Origin: Zoogloeaceae bacterium
Lineage (GTDB): Bacteria > Pseudomonadota > Gammaproteobacteria > Burkholderiales > Rhodocyclaceae
Assembly (NCBI GenBank): GCA_024235595.1
Contig: JACKMC010000004.1
Coordinates: 124,001 to 188,000, forward strand
Length of the DNA stretch: 64,000 nt
Direction: 5' to 3'
The translations under genes and the position numbers were made by a program. Shown in pieces: positions 18,462 through 28,000 of the stretch (the stretch's first letter is position 1; the number at the start of each line of letters is the position of its first letter). The notes under the pieces are model-generated. The model searched no databases, was not told where the DNA came from, and saw only the letters and a list, made by a program, of their open reading frames with translations.

Positions 18462-19955
18462 ATGAACCTTGTCACGAAGCGCCACGCCAGCTCCCGGTTT
18501 TCGCTCAAGTCGGCCCCACCCGATGCCGTAGTACACAACGACCCCCGCATGGATTCGGCCCGATCAGCCAGGATGAACGCCATAGACTCATCGCCGCACG
18601 CCCAACTCGCCCTCGCCCTTCGCACCCAGGCCAGGCTGGTATCGGCACACACCCTGAACGAGGCGGCTGCAGCGCTCTGCAACGAGCTGTGCGCCGCGCT
18701 GGTGCTGCAAAATGCCTACCTCGGACTGCTCGAGGGCGGCACGGCACGCCTCGTCGCCCAGGCCCATGGCGCCGGCAACAGCCGCCGCGAGCTCGAGGAC
18801 CCGGCGGTCAGCGCGGCCATGGAAGAGGCCATGGACCAGGCGGCGACGATCGTCGTGCCTGCTGCGGCCGGCGACGACGAACTGCATGTCACCCATGCTC
18901 ACCACAAGCTCGCGAGTGCGACCGGCGCGCAGCTTTGCAGCGTACCGCTGATGGCCGACGACGCGCTGATCGGCGCGCTGCTGGTATCGGCCAGCGGCGA
19001 GACCAGCCTCACCGCGTCGACCCGTGAGGCCCTGGAACAGGTCGCTGTCCTCGCGGGCCCGCTGCTGGCCCTGCGCCAGCGCGCCGAAGCGCCCCTGCTC
19101 GAACGCCTCCGCCATTCGCTGTCCCCGGTTCGCAATGATGAGAGCCGCTTTCGCCGCACGCTCGCGATCCTCGCCGGCGGTGCGCTACTCGCCGGCCTGC
19201 TGATCCCGGCGGACCGCACCGTCACGGCCGAAGCGCGTATCGAGGGCGAGATCCAGCGCGCCCTGGTCGCACCGGCCGACGGCTACATCGAGAAAGCCTT
19301 CGTGCGACCCGGCGACGCGGTGCGCGAGGGCGAGGTCCTGCTCCAGCTGGCGGATCGCGACCTGAGGCTCGAGCGGCGTCGCCTCGAGAGCGAACTGGCC
19401 CAGTACCGCAATGCATTCGCTGCCGCACAAAGCCAGGCGGATCGCAGCCAGATGGTGGTCTCCGATGCCCGCGCGGAAGAAGCGGACGCGCGCATCGCGC
19501 TCATCGATCATCAGCTCGAGCGCAGCCTGTTGCGCGCACCGATGGACAGCATCGTACTCACCGGCGACCTGGATCAGGCGCAAGGCACCCCGGTGGCACG
19601 CGGCGAGGTCTTGCTGGTGGTTGCGCCGCGCTCACGCTACCGCCTGATGATCGAGGTGGACGAGCGCGACATCGGCCTGCTCGCCCGCGGGGCCCGCGGT
19701 GAACTGGCCCTCGCGGCCCTTCCCGAGCGCGGCATCGCTTTCGAAGTGAAGCGAATCATGCCGGTCACCACCGAACGCGAGGGACGGCATTTCGTCGCCG
19801 TGGAAGCCGAATTGCAGGCTCCGCCGGCCGCGGCGCAGCCCGGCATGCGTGGCTATGCGCGCATCGAGGCCGGCAGCGAGGCCTTGCTGGGCCAGATGAC
19901 GCGGCGCGTCCGAGCATGGCTAGGACTCGAACTGTGGGCGAGGACCGGCCTGTGA
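18462..19955 (+). CDS. GAF domain fused to HlyD-like membrane adaptor
   Basis: 497 residues. The N-terminal half (about residues 45-210) has a GAF-like sensory domain, predicted cytoplasmic. A single transmembrane segment follows at about residues 226-244 (RTLAILAGGALLAGLLIPA). The C-terminal half is a periplasmic HlyD-type adaptor: lipoyl half-motifs (LVAPADGYIEKAFVRPGDAVREG), a coiled coil (residues 320-365), the second lipoyl half (LLRAPMDSIVLTGDL) and a beta barrel. GGAG lies 8 nt before the ATG. The stop overlaps the next start (GTGA), so it is the first gene of the export-type operon running to the giant surface protein. A sensor tied directly to an export adaptor is unusual; the signal is unknown. 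Confidence 0.85.
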   Translation: MNLVTKRHASSRFSLKSAPPDAVVHNDPRMDSARSARMNAIDSSPHAQLALALRTQARLVSAHTLNEAAAALCNELCAALVLQNAYLGLLEGGTARLVAQAHGAGNSRRELEDPAVSAAMEEAMDQAATIVVPAAAGDDELHVTHAHHKLASATGAQLCSVPLMADDALIGALLVSASGETSLTASTREALEQVAVLAGPLLALRQRAEAPLLERLRHSLSPVRNDESRFRRTLAILAGGALLAGLLIPADRTVTAEARIEGEIQRALVAPADGYIEKAFVRPGDAVREGEVLLQLADRDLRLERRRLESELAQYRNAFAAAQSQADRSQMVVSDARAEEADARIALIDHQLERSLLRAPMDSIVLTGDLDQAQGTPVARGEVLLVVAPRSRYRLMIEVDERDIGLLARGARGELALAALPERGIAFEVKRIMPVTTEREGRHFVAVEAELQAPPAAAQPGMRGYARIEAGSEALLGQMTRRVRAWLGLELWARTGL

Positions 19956-22087
19956 GCGGCGAACTCTACAGCCCGCGTTGGCATGAGTTCGGCCACCTGC
20001 GGCCGGCGCTGCTCGGCAGCCTGCAACACCGCCGCCAGTACTCGCGGGGGCGCGTCTGGCATATCCTCTCGGGTCCCGGCTCGCGCCAGCAACTGCGCCT
20101 CAACGCCGGCGCATGGCTTCTCGTCGGGATGCTCGACGGAGTGCATGAGCTGGACGGCCTGTGGCATCGACTGGTGGCGCGCCATGGAGACGCGGCCCCC
20201 AGCCAGCCCGAAACCCTCGAGCTCCTGGCCCAGCTCAGCGAGGCAGGCTTTCTCAAGGCCGACGTGCTGCCCGATCTGCCGACCCGGATCCAGGAAACCC
20301 GCCGGATCGAGCGCAGGCGGAAGCTCGCCGCGCTCAGTCCGCTGGCAATGCGCATCGAACTCTTCAACCCGGGCCGCCTGCTCGATCGCATCGCGCCCTG
20401 GGCCGTATGGCTGTTCACCACGCCGGCCATGATCCTGTGGCTGGGCACAATCCTGGTCAGCGCGCTGGCCGCGGCAAGCGAATGGCCGGCGCTCGGCGAG
20501 GCCATCGGCGGGGCCGTCGGCTCGCCGCGATTCGTGGTCATGGCCTGGGTGGTGTACCCCCTCATGAAATGCGTCCATGAAATCGCCCACGGACTGGCGA
20601 TCCGAAAATGGCATGGCGTGGTCGGCAATGCAGGAATCACGCTGCTGGTTCTCGTCCCGGTGCCCTTCGTGGACGCCAGCGCGGCCAATGCATTCGAGCG
20701 CCGCCAGCGAATCGTCGTCAGCGCTGCCGGGGTGATGACCGAACTCTTGATCGCCGCGGCTGCGTTCTGGGTATGGCTGGCGGTCGCCCCGGGACTGCTG
20801 CGCGACCTTGCCCTGACCACGTTCTTCATCGGCGCGATCTCGTCACTGCTGTTCAATGGCAACCCGCTGCTGCGTTTCGACGGCTACTACGTGCTTGCCG
20901 ACCTCATCGACTTGCCCAATCTCGCCTCGCGCAGCCAGCGCTGGTGGCATGCGCGCATCGGACGGCATCTGTTCGGGGCATCGATTCCACTGCTCGACAC
21001 CGCGCCGGGCGAGGCAAAATGGCTGGCCCTGTATGCCCCCGGTTCATGGTGTTTCCAGGCACTGATCGGCTACCGGATTGCCGGCTGGCTCGGCGGCATC
21101 TCGCCGCTGCTGGGCGTCGCGGTCGCACTGCTGTTGATCGTCACGCTCGCGGTGCTGCCACTCAAGCGCGCGATCGCCGCCTGGGTCGCGCCCGACGCCG
21201 GGCGTGCGCGCTCGCCCGCGCGCACGCGCCTGCTCGCCACCGCCGCGGCGCTGGCGCTGCTCGTGCTGGCCCTGCCCCTGCCTTCCGCAACCACGGTGCC
21301 GGCCGTCACCACCCTGCCCGAACAATCGCGCCTCACCGCGCAAAGCGGCGGCTTCGTAGCCGAGCTGCTCGCCCGTGATGGCGACGCGGTACACGCCGGA
21401 GAACTGATCGCCCGGCTCGAGGACCCGGCCTTGCGGGCCGAAGCCGAGGAAGCCAGGAGCCGGCTGGCCGCGCTTGAAACGCGCCGCTTCGACGCGCTGC
21501 TGCGCGACCCGCACGAACTGGGCGATCTTGCCCAGCAGATCCGCAGCACCGAGTCGGAGCTCGCCGAGCTCGAGACCCGCATCGCCGCCCTCGATGTAAG
21601 GGCCGGCGCCGACGGCGAACTCGCCATCGCCCACCAGGACGACCTGCCCGGGACCTATCTGCCCCGCGGCCACACGCTCGGCCATGTGCTGCAGCCCGGC
21701 GCGGTGACGATGCACGCCATCGTGCCCCACGAGGATGCCGCGCGGGTGCGCCTTGCCAGCGAGGCCGTGAGCGTGCGCCTGGCCAGCCTGCCGCAGCGCA
21801 GCCTGCCCGCGCATGTCGTGCGCGCGGCGGCGGGTGCAAGCCACCTGTTGCCGAGTGCGGCGCTCAGCGAGCGCTTCGGCGGCCCGCTCAAGACGATCGC
21901 GGACGATCGCGACGGACTGCGCACCGAAACGGCTTTCTTCGATGTCGAAGTGGCCCTCGATGCCCCTGTCCCGACATGGATCGGCGAACGTGCCCGGGTC
22001 CGCTTCGCCCACCCGGCGGAACCGCTCGCCGCGCAGTGGCTGCGCAGCGGCAGGCAACTGCTGCTGCAATTCGGCCCGGGAGCATGA
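19952..22087 (+). CDS. M50-family site-2-type membrane metalloprotease fused to a HlyD-like adaptor
   Basis: 711 residues if GTG 19952 is the start; this gives a GTGA overlap with the upstream stop, while an in-frame ATG at 19916 would add 12 residues. About residues 1-95 resemble a PqqD-like winged-helix (RRE-type) domain, with LNAGAWLLVGMLDG. The membrane protease core has the zinc motif HEIAHG (HExxH) in transmembrane context. Its third ligand is in NGNPLLRFDGYYVLADL, the M50 hallmark. Several transmembrane helices surround them. After about residue 430 comes a periplasmic adaptor-like part with a coiled coil (DLAQQIRSTESELAELETR) and beta segments. Likely job: recognition and intramembrane or periplasmic processing of an exported substrate, most plausibly the giant protein downstream. 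Confidence 0.86.
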   Translation: MSGELYSPRWHEFGHLRPALLGSLQHRRQYSRGRVWHILSGPGSRQQLRLNAGAWLLVGMLDGVHELDGLWHRLVARHGDAAPSQPETLELLAQLSEAGFLKADVLPDLPTRIQETRRIERRRKLAALSPLAMRIELFNPGRLLDRIAPWAVWLFTTPAMILWLGTILVSALAAASEWPALGEAIGGAVGSPRFVVMAWVVYPLMKCVHEIAHGLAIRKWHGVVGNAGITLLVLVPVPFVDASAANAFERRQRIVVSAAGVMTELLIAAAAFWVWLAVAPGLLRDLALTTFFIGAISSLLFNGNPLLRFDGYYVLADLIDLPNLASRSQRWWHARIGRHLFGASIPLLDTAPGEAKWLALYAPGSWCFQALIGYRIAGWLGGISPLLGVAVALLLIVTLAVLPLKRAIAAWVAPDAGRARSPARTRLLATAAALALLVLALPLPSATTVPAVTTLPEQSRLTAQSGGFVAELLARDGDAVHAGELIARLEDPALRAEAEEARSRLAALETRRFDALLRDPHELGDLAQQIRSTESELAELETRIAALDVRAGADGELAIAHQDDLPGTYLPRGHTLGHVLQPGAVTMHAIVPHEDAARVRLASEAVSVRLASLPQRSLPAHVVRAAAGASHLLPSAALSERFGGPLKTIADDRDGLRTETAFFDVEVALDAPVPTWIGERARVRFAHPAEPLAAQWLRSGRQLLLQFGPGA

Positions 22088-22088
22088 G

Positions 22089-24050
22089 ATGACGCTGTTG
22101 CAACTGCCGCTGGTCAATCGCACCCACGCCCCGGCACCGGGGATCCGCTACGGGCGCTATCCCCAGCTACACGGCCACGAGGCCCTCCCCGATGCGATCG
22201 AAGCGGCCCGGCGCCAGCTCAAGCGCCTGCTGGCAGCCGGGGCGGCGGCGCATCTTGCCGTGGCGAAGCGCATCCAGGCCCGCATCGACGATGGCGGAAA
22301 CATCGCGACCTCCGCCGGGGTGGGCCGCGCGCTGCGTCGTCACGGCCTTGACGCCGCGCGGCGCGAAGAAGCGCTGGCGCTGGTGGCCCACACCGCTTCA
22401 CGCGAGCTCGGCCTGGCGGCCCATCCGGTGCAACTGGCGGCGGCAAGCGCGCTGCTGTGCGGCGCCTTCGCCGAGCTGGCAACCGGCGAAGGCAAGACCC
22501 TCGCGGTGGCCCTCGCGGCAGCCAGCGCGGCCCTTGCCGGCACGCCGGTGCATGTCGTGACCGCCAACGACTACCTCGTGCGACGCGATGCCGCCGACAT
22601 GGCGCCGCTCTTTGCGGCGCTCGGGCTGCGCGTCGGCACCGTGTGCGAGGCCGACGATGTCGCCGCGCGCCGCGGCGCCTACCGCGCCGGCATCACCTAC
22701 GTGACCGCCCGCGAGCTGGTCTTCGACTACCTGCGTGACAGCGTGCTGCTGCCCTTCGAGCCCGATCCGCTGGCCGATACGGTGCGCAGCTTCACCGAAG
22801 CGCCCCGGGCCGGGCAGCGGTTGCTGCAAGGCCTGTGCATGGCCATCGTCGACGAGGCCGACAGCGTGCTGATCGACGAAGCGCGCTTGCCGCTGATCCT
22901 GGCCCGGCCCGATTCGCGCCGGCTCGATGCGAACGCGCTCGGCCGCGTGCTCGGCCTCGCCCGCAGCCTCGTGCCCGGGCGCCACTTCGAGCACCTCGCG
23001 GGCGAGGAGTCGATCGAGCTCACCGACGCCGGCCGTGCCGCCGCGGCGGAGCTTGGCGGCGATGCCCGGCCGCGCGAGGCGCGCCTGCGCCAGGCGCTGG
23101 TGGCGCTGCATGTTTACCAGCGCGATCGCCACTACGTGGTCAAGGACGGTCGGGTGCAGATCGTCGATGCCCACACCGGGCGCATCGCCGACAAGCGCGC
23201 CTGGTCGCGCGAACTGCACCGCTTCATCGAACTCAAGGAGGGCTGCGCACTGGGCACCGAGAACCGTACCGCGGCGCAGATCACCTACCAGCGCTTCTTC
23301 CCGCGCTACCTGCACCTGTGCGGCGTGAGCGGCACCTTGCGCGAATGCGCGGGCGAGCTGGCGGCCGTCTATGGCCGCGACACGGTCGCGCTGCCAACCC
23401 ATGCCCCCTTGCGACGCATGCTCTCCAAGCCGAGGGTGTTCCGCAGTCGCGAATCGATGTGGTGCGCCTGCGCCAGCCGCGCCCTTGATCTCGCCGCGTC
23501 GGGTCGCGCGGTGCTGATCGGCACCGACTCGATCCGCGACTCGCGCGCGCTCTCCGAGCATCTGCGCGGCAGGGGCATCGCCCATCAGGTCCTGGACGCA
23601 TTGCAGGATGCCGAAGAGGCGAGCGTCGTGGCGGCCGCGGGACAAAGCGCGCGCATCACCATCTCCACCCGCATGGCCGGTCGCGGCACCGACATCCGGC
23701 TCGCCGAATCGGTGCGCAGCGCCGGCGGCCTGCATGTCATCAATTGCCAGCACAACAGCACCACCCGCACCGACCGGCAATTGATCGGCCGCTGCGCCCG
23801 CCAGGGTGACCCCGGCAGTGCCGAGAATTTCCGCGCCCTCGACGCCGAGGGCATCGACACCTGGCTGCCGCGCCCGCTCAGGCGCCTGCTCGCCGGCCAG
23901 CTCGAGAGGCTGCCCGCCTGGCTGCCGGCGGCGGTGCTGCGCCTCGCCCAACACCGCCACGCCGCACACCATCAGCGCCTTCGCGCCGCCATGCTGCGCG
24001 CCGAACAAACCCAGCACCGCCGAAGCACCTTTCGGGGCCCCGGACTCTAA
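22089..24050 (+). CDS. SecA-like translocase ATPase, short form lacking the C-terminal helical domains
   Basis: 653 residues against about 900 for housekeeping SecA. Both nucleotide-binding domains are intact: Walker A ATGEGKTLAVAL near residue 130, DEADSVLIDEARLPL near 254, STRMAGRGTDIRL, and motif VI RQLIGRCARQGDPG. A shortened preprotein-crosslinking domain is present (RDRHYVVKDGRVQIVDAHTGR). The protein stops soon after motif VI, so the helical scaffold, helical wing and zinc-binding tail are absent or vestigial. It starts one base after the M50 stop and ends 3 nt before the adaptor gene. This context marks it as a dedicated accessory SecA rather than the essential one; the likely client is the giant protein. 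Confidence 0.9.
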   Translation: MTLLQLPLVNRTHAPAPGIRYGRYPQLHGHEALPDAIEAARRQLKRLLAAGAAAHLAVAKRIQARIDDGGNIATSAGVGRALRRHGLDAARREEALALVAHTASRELGLAAHPVQLAAASALLCGAFAELATGEGKTLAVALAAASAALAGTPVHVVTANDYLVRRDAADMAPLFAALGLRVGTVCEADDVAARRGAYRAGITYVTARELVFDYLRDSVLLPFEPDPLADTVRSFTEAPRAGQRLLQGLCMAIVDEADSVLIDEARLPLILARPDSRRLDANALGRVLGLARSLVPGRHFEHLAGEESIELTDAGRAAAAELGGDARPREARLRQALVALHVYQRDRHYVVKDGRVQIVDAHTGRIADKRAWSRELHRFIELKEGCALGTENRTAAQITYQRFFPRYLHLCGVSGTLRECAGELAAVYGRDTVALPTHAPLRRMLSKPRVFRSRESMWCACASRALDLAASGRAVLIGTDSIRDSRALSEHLRGRGIAHQVLDALQDAEEASVVAAAGQSARITISTRMAGRGTDIRLAESVRSAGGLHVINCQHNSTTRTDRQLIGRCARQGDPGSAENFRALDAEGIDTWLPRPLRRLLAGQLERLPAWLPAAVLRLAQHRHAAHHQRLRAAMLRAEQTQHRRSTFRGPGL

Positions 24051-24053
24051 GCC

Positions 24054-25001
24054 ATGAATACAATCAAGACACTCGCCATTGCCCTGCTCTGCGGATTCAG
24101 CCTCAGCCTCGGCGCCGCGCCGCCCGGCGAACCGCTGGGTTGCCTGGTGGAGGCCGATCAGGTCGCCGAGATCGGCAGCCCGGTCACCGGAATCATCGCC
24201 GCCATCCAGGTCGAGCGTGGCGATACGGTGCGCCGCGGCCAGGTGCTCGCGACGCTGCGCGACCTCGTCGAGCGCGCCCAGATCGGGGTCGCCCGCAGCC
24301 GTGTCGAGATCGAGGCCGAGATCCAGGCGGCGCGCGCCAGCCTCGACCTCGCCGAGGACCGCTACCGCCGCGCACGCGACCTGCACGAGCGCAATTTCGT
24401 TTCGGTGCAGGCCGTCGAGCAGGCCAGCGCGGAGATGCGCATCGCCAAGCAGAAACTGCAGCAGGCCCACGACCTGCAAAAGGTCTCGCAACGCGAACTC
24501 GAGCTTGCCGAAGCCCGCCTCGGCGATCGCGTGCTGCTGAGCCCGTTCGACGGCGTGGTGACCGACCGCTACCTGACGGTGGGCGAGCGCATCGAAGACC
24601 GCCCGCTGCTTCGCATCGCGAAACTCCACCCACTGCGCGTCGAAGTGGTGCTGCCGAACACCCTCTACGGTAGCGTCAGCCGCGGCATGGAGGCCGAAAT
24701 CCTGCCCGACCTGCCCGGGCTTGGCGAACTCAGCGCCAAGGTCACCCGCGTAGACCGCGTCCTCGACGCCGCCAGCAACACCTTCCGCGCGCGCCTCGAG
24801 CTGCCCAACCCCGACTACGCGATTCCCGCCGGGCTGCGCTGCAAGGCCCGCTTCAGGGCCGCCCAGCACGCCGCCGGCAGGCCCTCGGGCCCGGGCCCGA
24901 AGGCAGCCATCGAAGATCGACTGCCTGCACTGATGCTCGATACCACGCTGTCGGTCGGCAAGCCGCGGCGCGGCCAGAGCGCACTGCGCAAACAGATGTA
25001 G
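24054..25001 (+). CDS. Periplasmic adaptor protein (HlyD/RND membrane-fusion type)
   Basis: 315 residues with an N-terminal signal peptide (IALLCGFSLSLGAAPPG). The lipoyl halves are IGSPVTGIIAAIQVERGDTVRRGQ and LLSPFDGVVTDRYLTVGE. Between them lies a coiled-coil hairpin (about residues 70-155), and a beta barrel follows. This is the membrane-fusion class that links inner-membrane machinery to the outer membrane. No RND pump or outer-membrane channel gene is adjacent, so it probably works with the GAF-HlyD and M50-HlyD proteins of the same operon, giving three adaptor-like proteins in a row. Confidence 0.9.
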   Translation: MNTIKTLAIALLCGFSLSLGAAPPGEPLGCLVEADQVAEIGSPVTGIIAAIQVERGDTVRRGQVLATLRDLVERAQIGVARSRVEIEAEIQAARASLDLAEDRYRRARDLHERNFVSVQAVEQASAEMRIAKQKLQQAHDLQKVSQRELELAEARLGDRVLLSPFDGVVTDRYLTVGERIEDRPLLRIAKLHPLRVEVVLPNTLYGSVSRGMEAEILPDLPGLGELSAKVTRVDRVLDAASNTFRARLELPNPDYAIPAGLRCKARFRAAQHAAGRPSGPGPKAAIEDRLPALMLDTTLSVGKPRRGQSALRKQM

Positions 25002-25013
25002 GGCCGCCCGGCG

Positions 25014-28000
25014 ATGCTCAAGCTCCTTTCGCGCCTCACCCGAAGCTTTCGCCCGGCCGGCGCCGCGAGCGCCCTGCCGCCGCGCCCGCTGGCCGAGAAG
25101 CTGGAACCGCGCCTGCTCTATTCGGCCGACCTGATGCCGGTAGGCCTCGGCGCAGACGCCGCCCTGCCGGGCGCCGAGACGCGCGTGCTCGACAGCGACA
25201 CCAGCACCTGGCTCGATCGCGCGACCGCGCAGCAGAGCGGCGGCGAGCTCCTCATCATCGACGGCGCCGTGGATGATGCCGACACCTTGCTGAACGAACT
25301 TCGCGCCGCCAATCCGGCGCTCGAGGTGGTGCAGCTCGATTCATCGCGCGACGGCATCGAACAGATCGGCCAGGCGCTGGCCGGGCGCAGCAATCTCGGC
25401 GCGGTGCACATCCTCTCGCACGGCGCCGCGGGTGAGCTGCAACTGGGCAACGGCATGCTTGACCAGCGCACGCTCGACGAGCAGGCCGACCGCATCGCCG
25501 CGTGGGGGCGCGCCCTCGGCGCCGACGCCGACATCCTGCTGTACGGCTGCGATGTCGCCGGCAGCAGCGCCGGCCAGGCTTTCGTCCAGAACCTGGCGGC
25601 GCTCACCGGCGCCGACGTGGCGGCCAGCACCGACCTCACGGGCGCCGCGGCACGGGGCGGCAACTGGGTGCTCGAGCAGCAAAGCGGGCACATCGAAGCG
25701 GCGACGCTCGCCAGCAAGAACTGGCAGGGCAGCCTGGGCGTCACGGCGGTCAGCGCCGATCTCAACGTCAGCGGCGTCACCCTTGGTGAACAATTCGCAC
25801 CGAAGGTGGCGATGCTCGACAACGGCAACTGGATGAGCGTCTGGTCGGCCGATGTTATTCTTTTTAATAAAGCCATCGGAGGAAGCATCTTTGACGCTTC
25901 GGGGACCGCAGTGCGCAGAGACTTCGCGGTCAGCGTATCCGGAACGGCCACGTCACCCGATATCGCAAGCGATGGCAGTAGCCTGTTCGTAGTCACCTGG
26001 GTCAGCTCGCAAATGGGTACTCAGGACATCTATGCCGGCCTCTTCAACTCCGCCGGCGCCATAATCGGTTCGGAGTTTCGCGTCACCGAGGGAAACTCCA
26101 CCGCCACCTCCGGCGACCAGGAAGCCCCCCGCGTGGCGATGAACGCGTCGGGCGATTTCGTCGTCACATGGAGCGGCAAGGGGCCAGGCGATAGCGATGG
26201 TGTGTTCGCCCGACGCTTCAAAAGAGATGGCTCTGCCAACGGCGATGTCTTCAACATCAATTCCATGACTGATGGCACTCAGGACACCCCTGACGTCGCA
26301 CTTGCCGCCGATGGGCGTTTCGTCATCACCTGGCACGACGGTGGCGCGGGCAGCATCATCCGGGCGCGGACCTTTGATGCCAACGCCACCGCAGGCAGTG
26401 TCATCGACGTCCAATCCGTCATTCGCGGCAACGCAAGCGACCCTGCAGTGGCGATTGACGCCAGCGGCAATTTTGCCGTGGTTTGGGCCGAAAACGGCGT
26501 CGACCTCGGCCACTCTGCAGTTCAACTACAACGTTTCGATGCCAGTGGTGCCCTGCAGGGGACGGTCAGCACCGCCAACACCTTTACCGACAACGATCAG
26601 GAACGACCGCGGATCTCGATGAACGCAAGCGGTGACTTCGTCGTCGCCTGGGAATCCGACCGACAAGATGGCAGCGGCGAGACCACCGTGCTGCGCAGTT
26701 TTCTGGCGGGCGGTGGCAGCGCGGGTAGTGAGATCCTTGCCAATACCTACACATCGGGTGACCAGCAAACCCCCGATATCGCACTCAATGACGCGGGCCA
26801 GCTGGTCGTCGTGTGGTCCGGCGAACGCAGCGGCGGATCGGATAACGACATCAGCGGCAAGACTTTTACATGGCCCGAGGCCGTAGCCGCCAACAACGCG
26901 CCGGTGCTGGAAGCCGGTGGCGTGACCTATACGCTCGATCAGGATGCCGGTGCCGGCACGCCGGTGGGCGCTGTCGGCATCGAGATTCCCAAACTCGTGA
27001 GTCTCAAGGGATCGGGTAGCGGCCCTGAGAACGTAACCGACCCCGACGCAGGCGCGCTGGTAGGCATTGCCATCACGAGTGCCGACAAGACCAACGGCAA
27101 CTGGTACTGGAGCGTCGACGATGGCGTTTCGTGGAATCCGCTTGGCGAGGTCTCCGCCACCAGCGCTTTCGGCGGGGCCCGCCTGCTCAGCGCAGCGTCC
27201 GGCATGCGGATCGCGTTCGCGCCCAACGGAAGCTACAGCGGCACAAGCTCGGCAGCCTTGACCTTCAAGGCCTGGGATCTCACGACCGGCAGCAACGGCG
27301 GCCAGCAGGACATCAGGACCGGCACGGCCTTCAGCGTCGCGACCGATACGCTCGCACTCGAGGTGCTCGCGGTCAATCGTGCGCCAGACACCAGCGAGGT
27401 CACACTCGGCAACATCGCCGAGGACAGCGCCCGCACCATCACCGCGGCGCAGCTGCTCGCCAACGCTAGCGATACCGATGGCGACACCCTCACCGTCGGC
27501 TCCCTGGTGCTCGCCAGCGGCAATGGCACGCTCTCCAGCTCGGGCATCGATAGCTGGACCTTCACGCCCGGTGCGGACTGGAGCGGCGCGGTGAGCTTCG
27601 AGTATGAAATCAGTGATGGCAAAGCCACGACGACGGGCACCGCGTCGCTGGACGTCACCTCGGTAAACGACGCGCCGTCGCTGGGCACCGGCGCGCCCGA
27701 CATCACGGTGCTGCAGGGCAACGGCGTGCCGGCGGGCGCGGTTGGCGTACGAATCAGCACCCTGGTGAGCTTCACTGCGGCGGGCAGCGGCGCGCAGAAC
27801 GTCAGCGATGCGGACAGTGACGCGGTTACCGGCATCGCCGTCACGGCCGCCGACGATTCGCGGGGAGACTGGTGGTTCAGCTTCGATGACGGCGCCAACT
27901 GGAGGGCGCTCGACCTCGCAGGCCTGCCTGCCGGCGAGGCACGCCTGCTGGCAGCCGACGCCGGCACCCGGCTCTATTTCAACGCAAGCGGCACCGCAGG

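Noticed and set aside
22398..24869. 823-residue minus-strand open frame across the SecA-like gene
   Set aside because: Antisense shadow; the plus strand carries intact SecA motifs in tightly packed genes.
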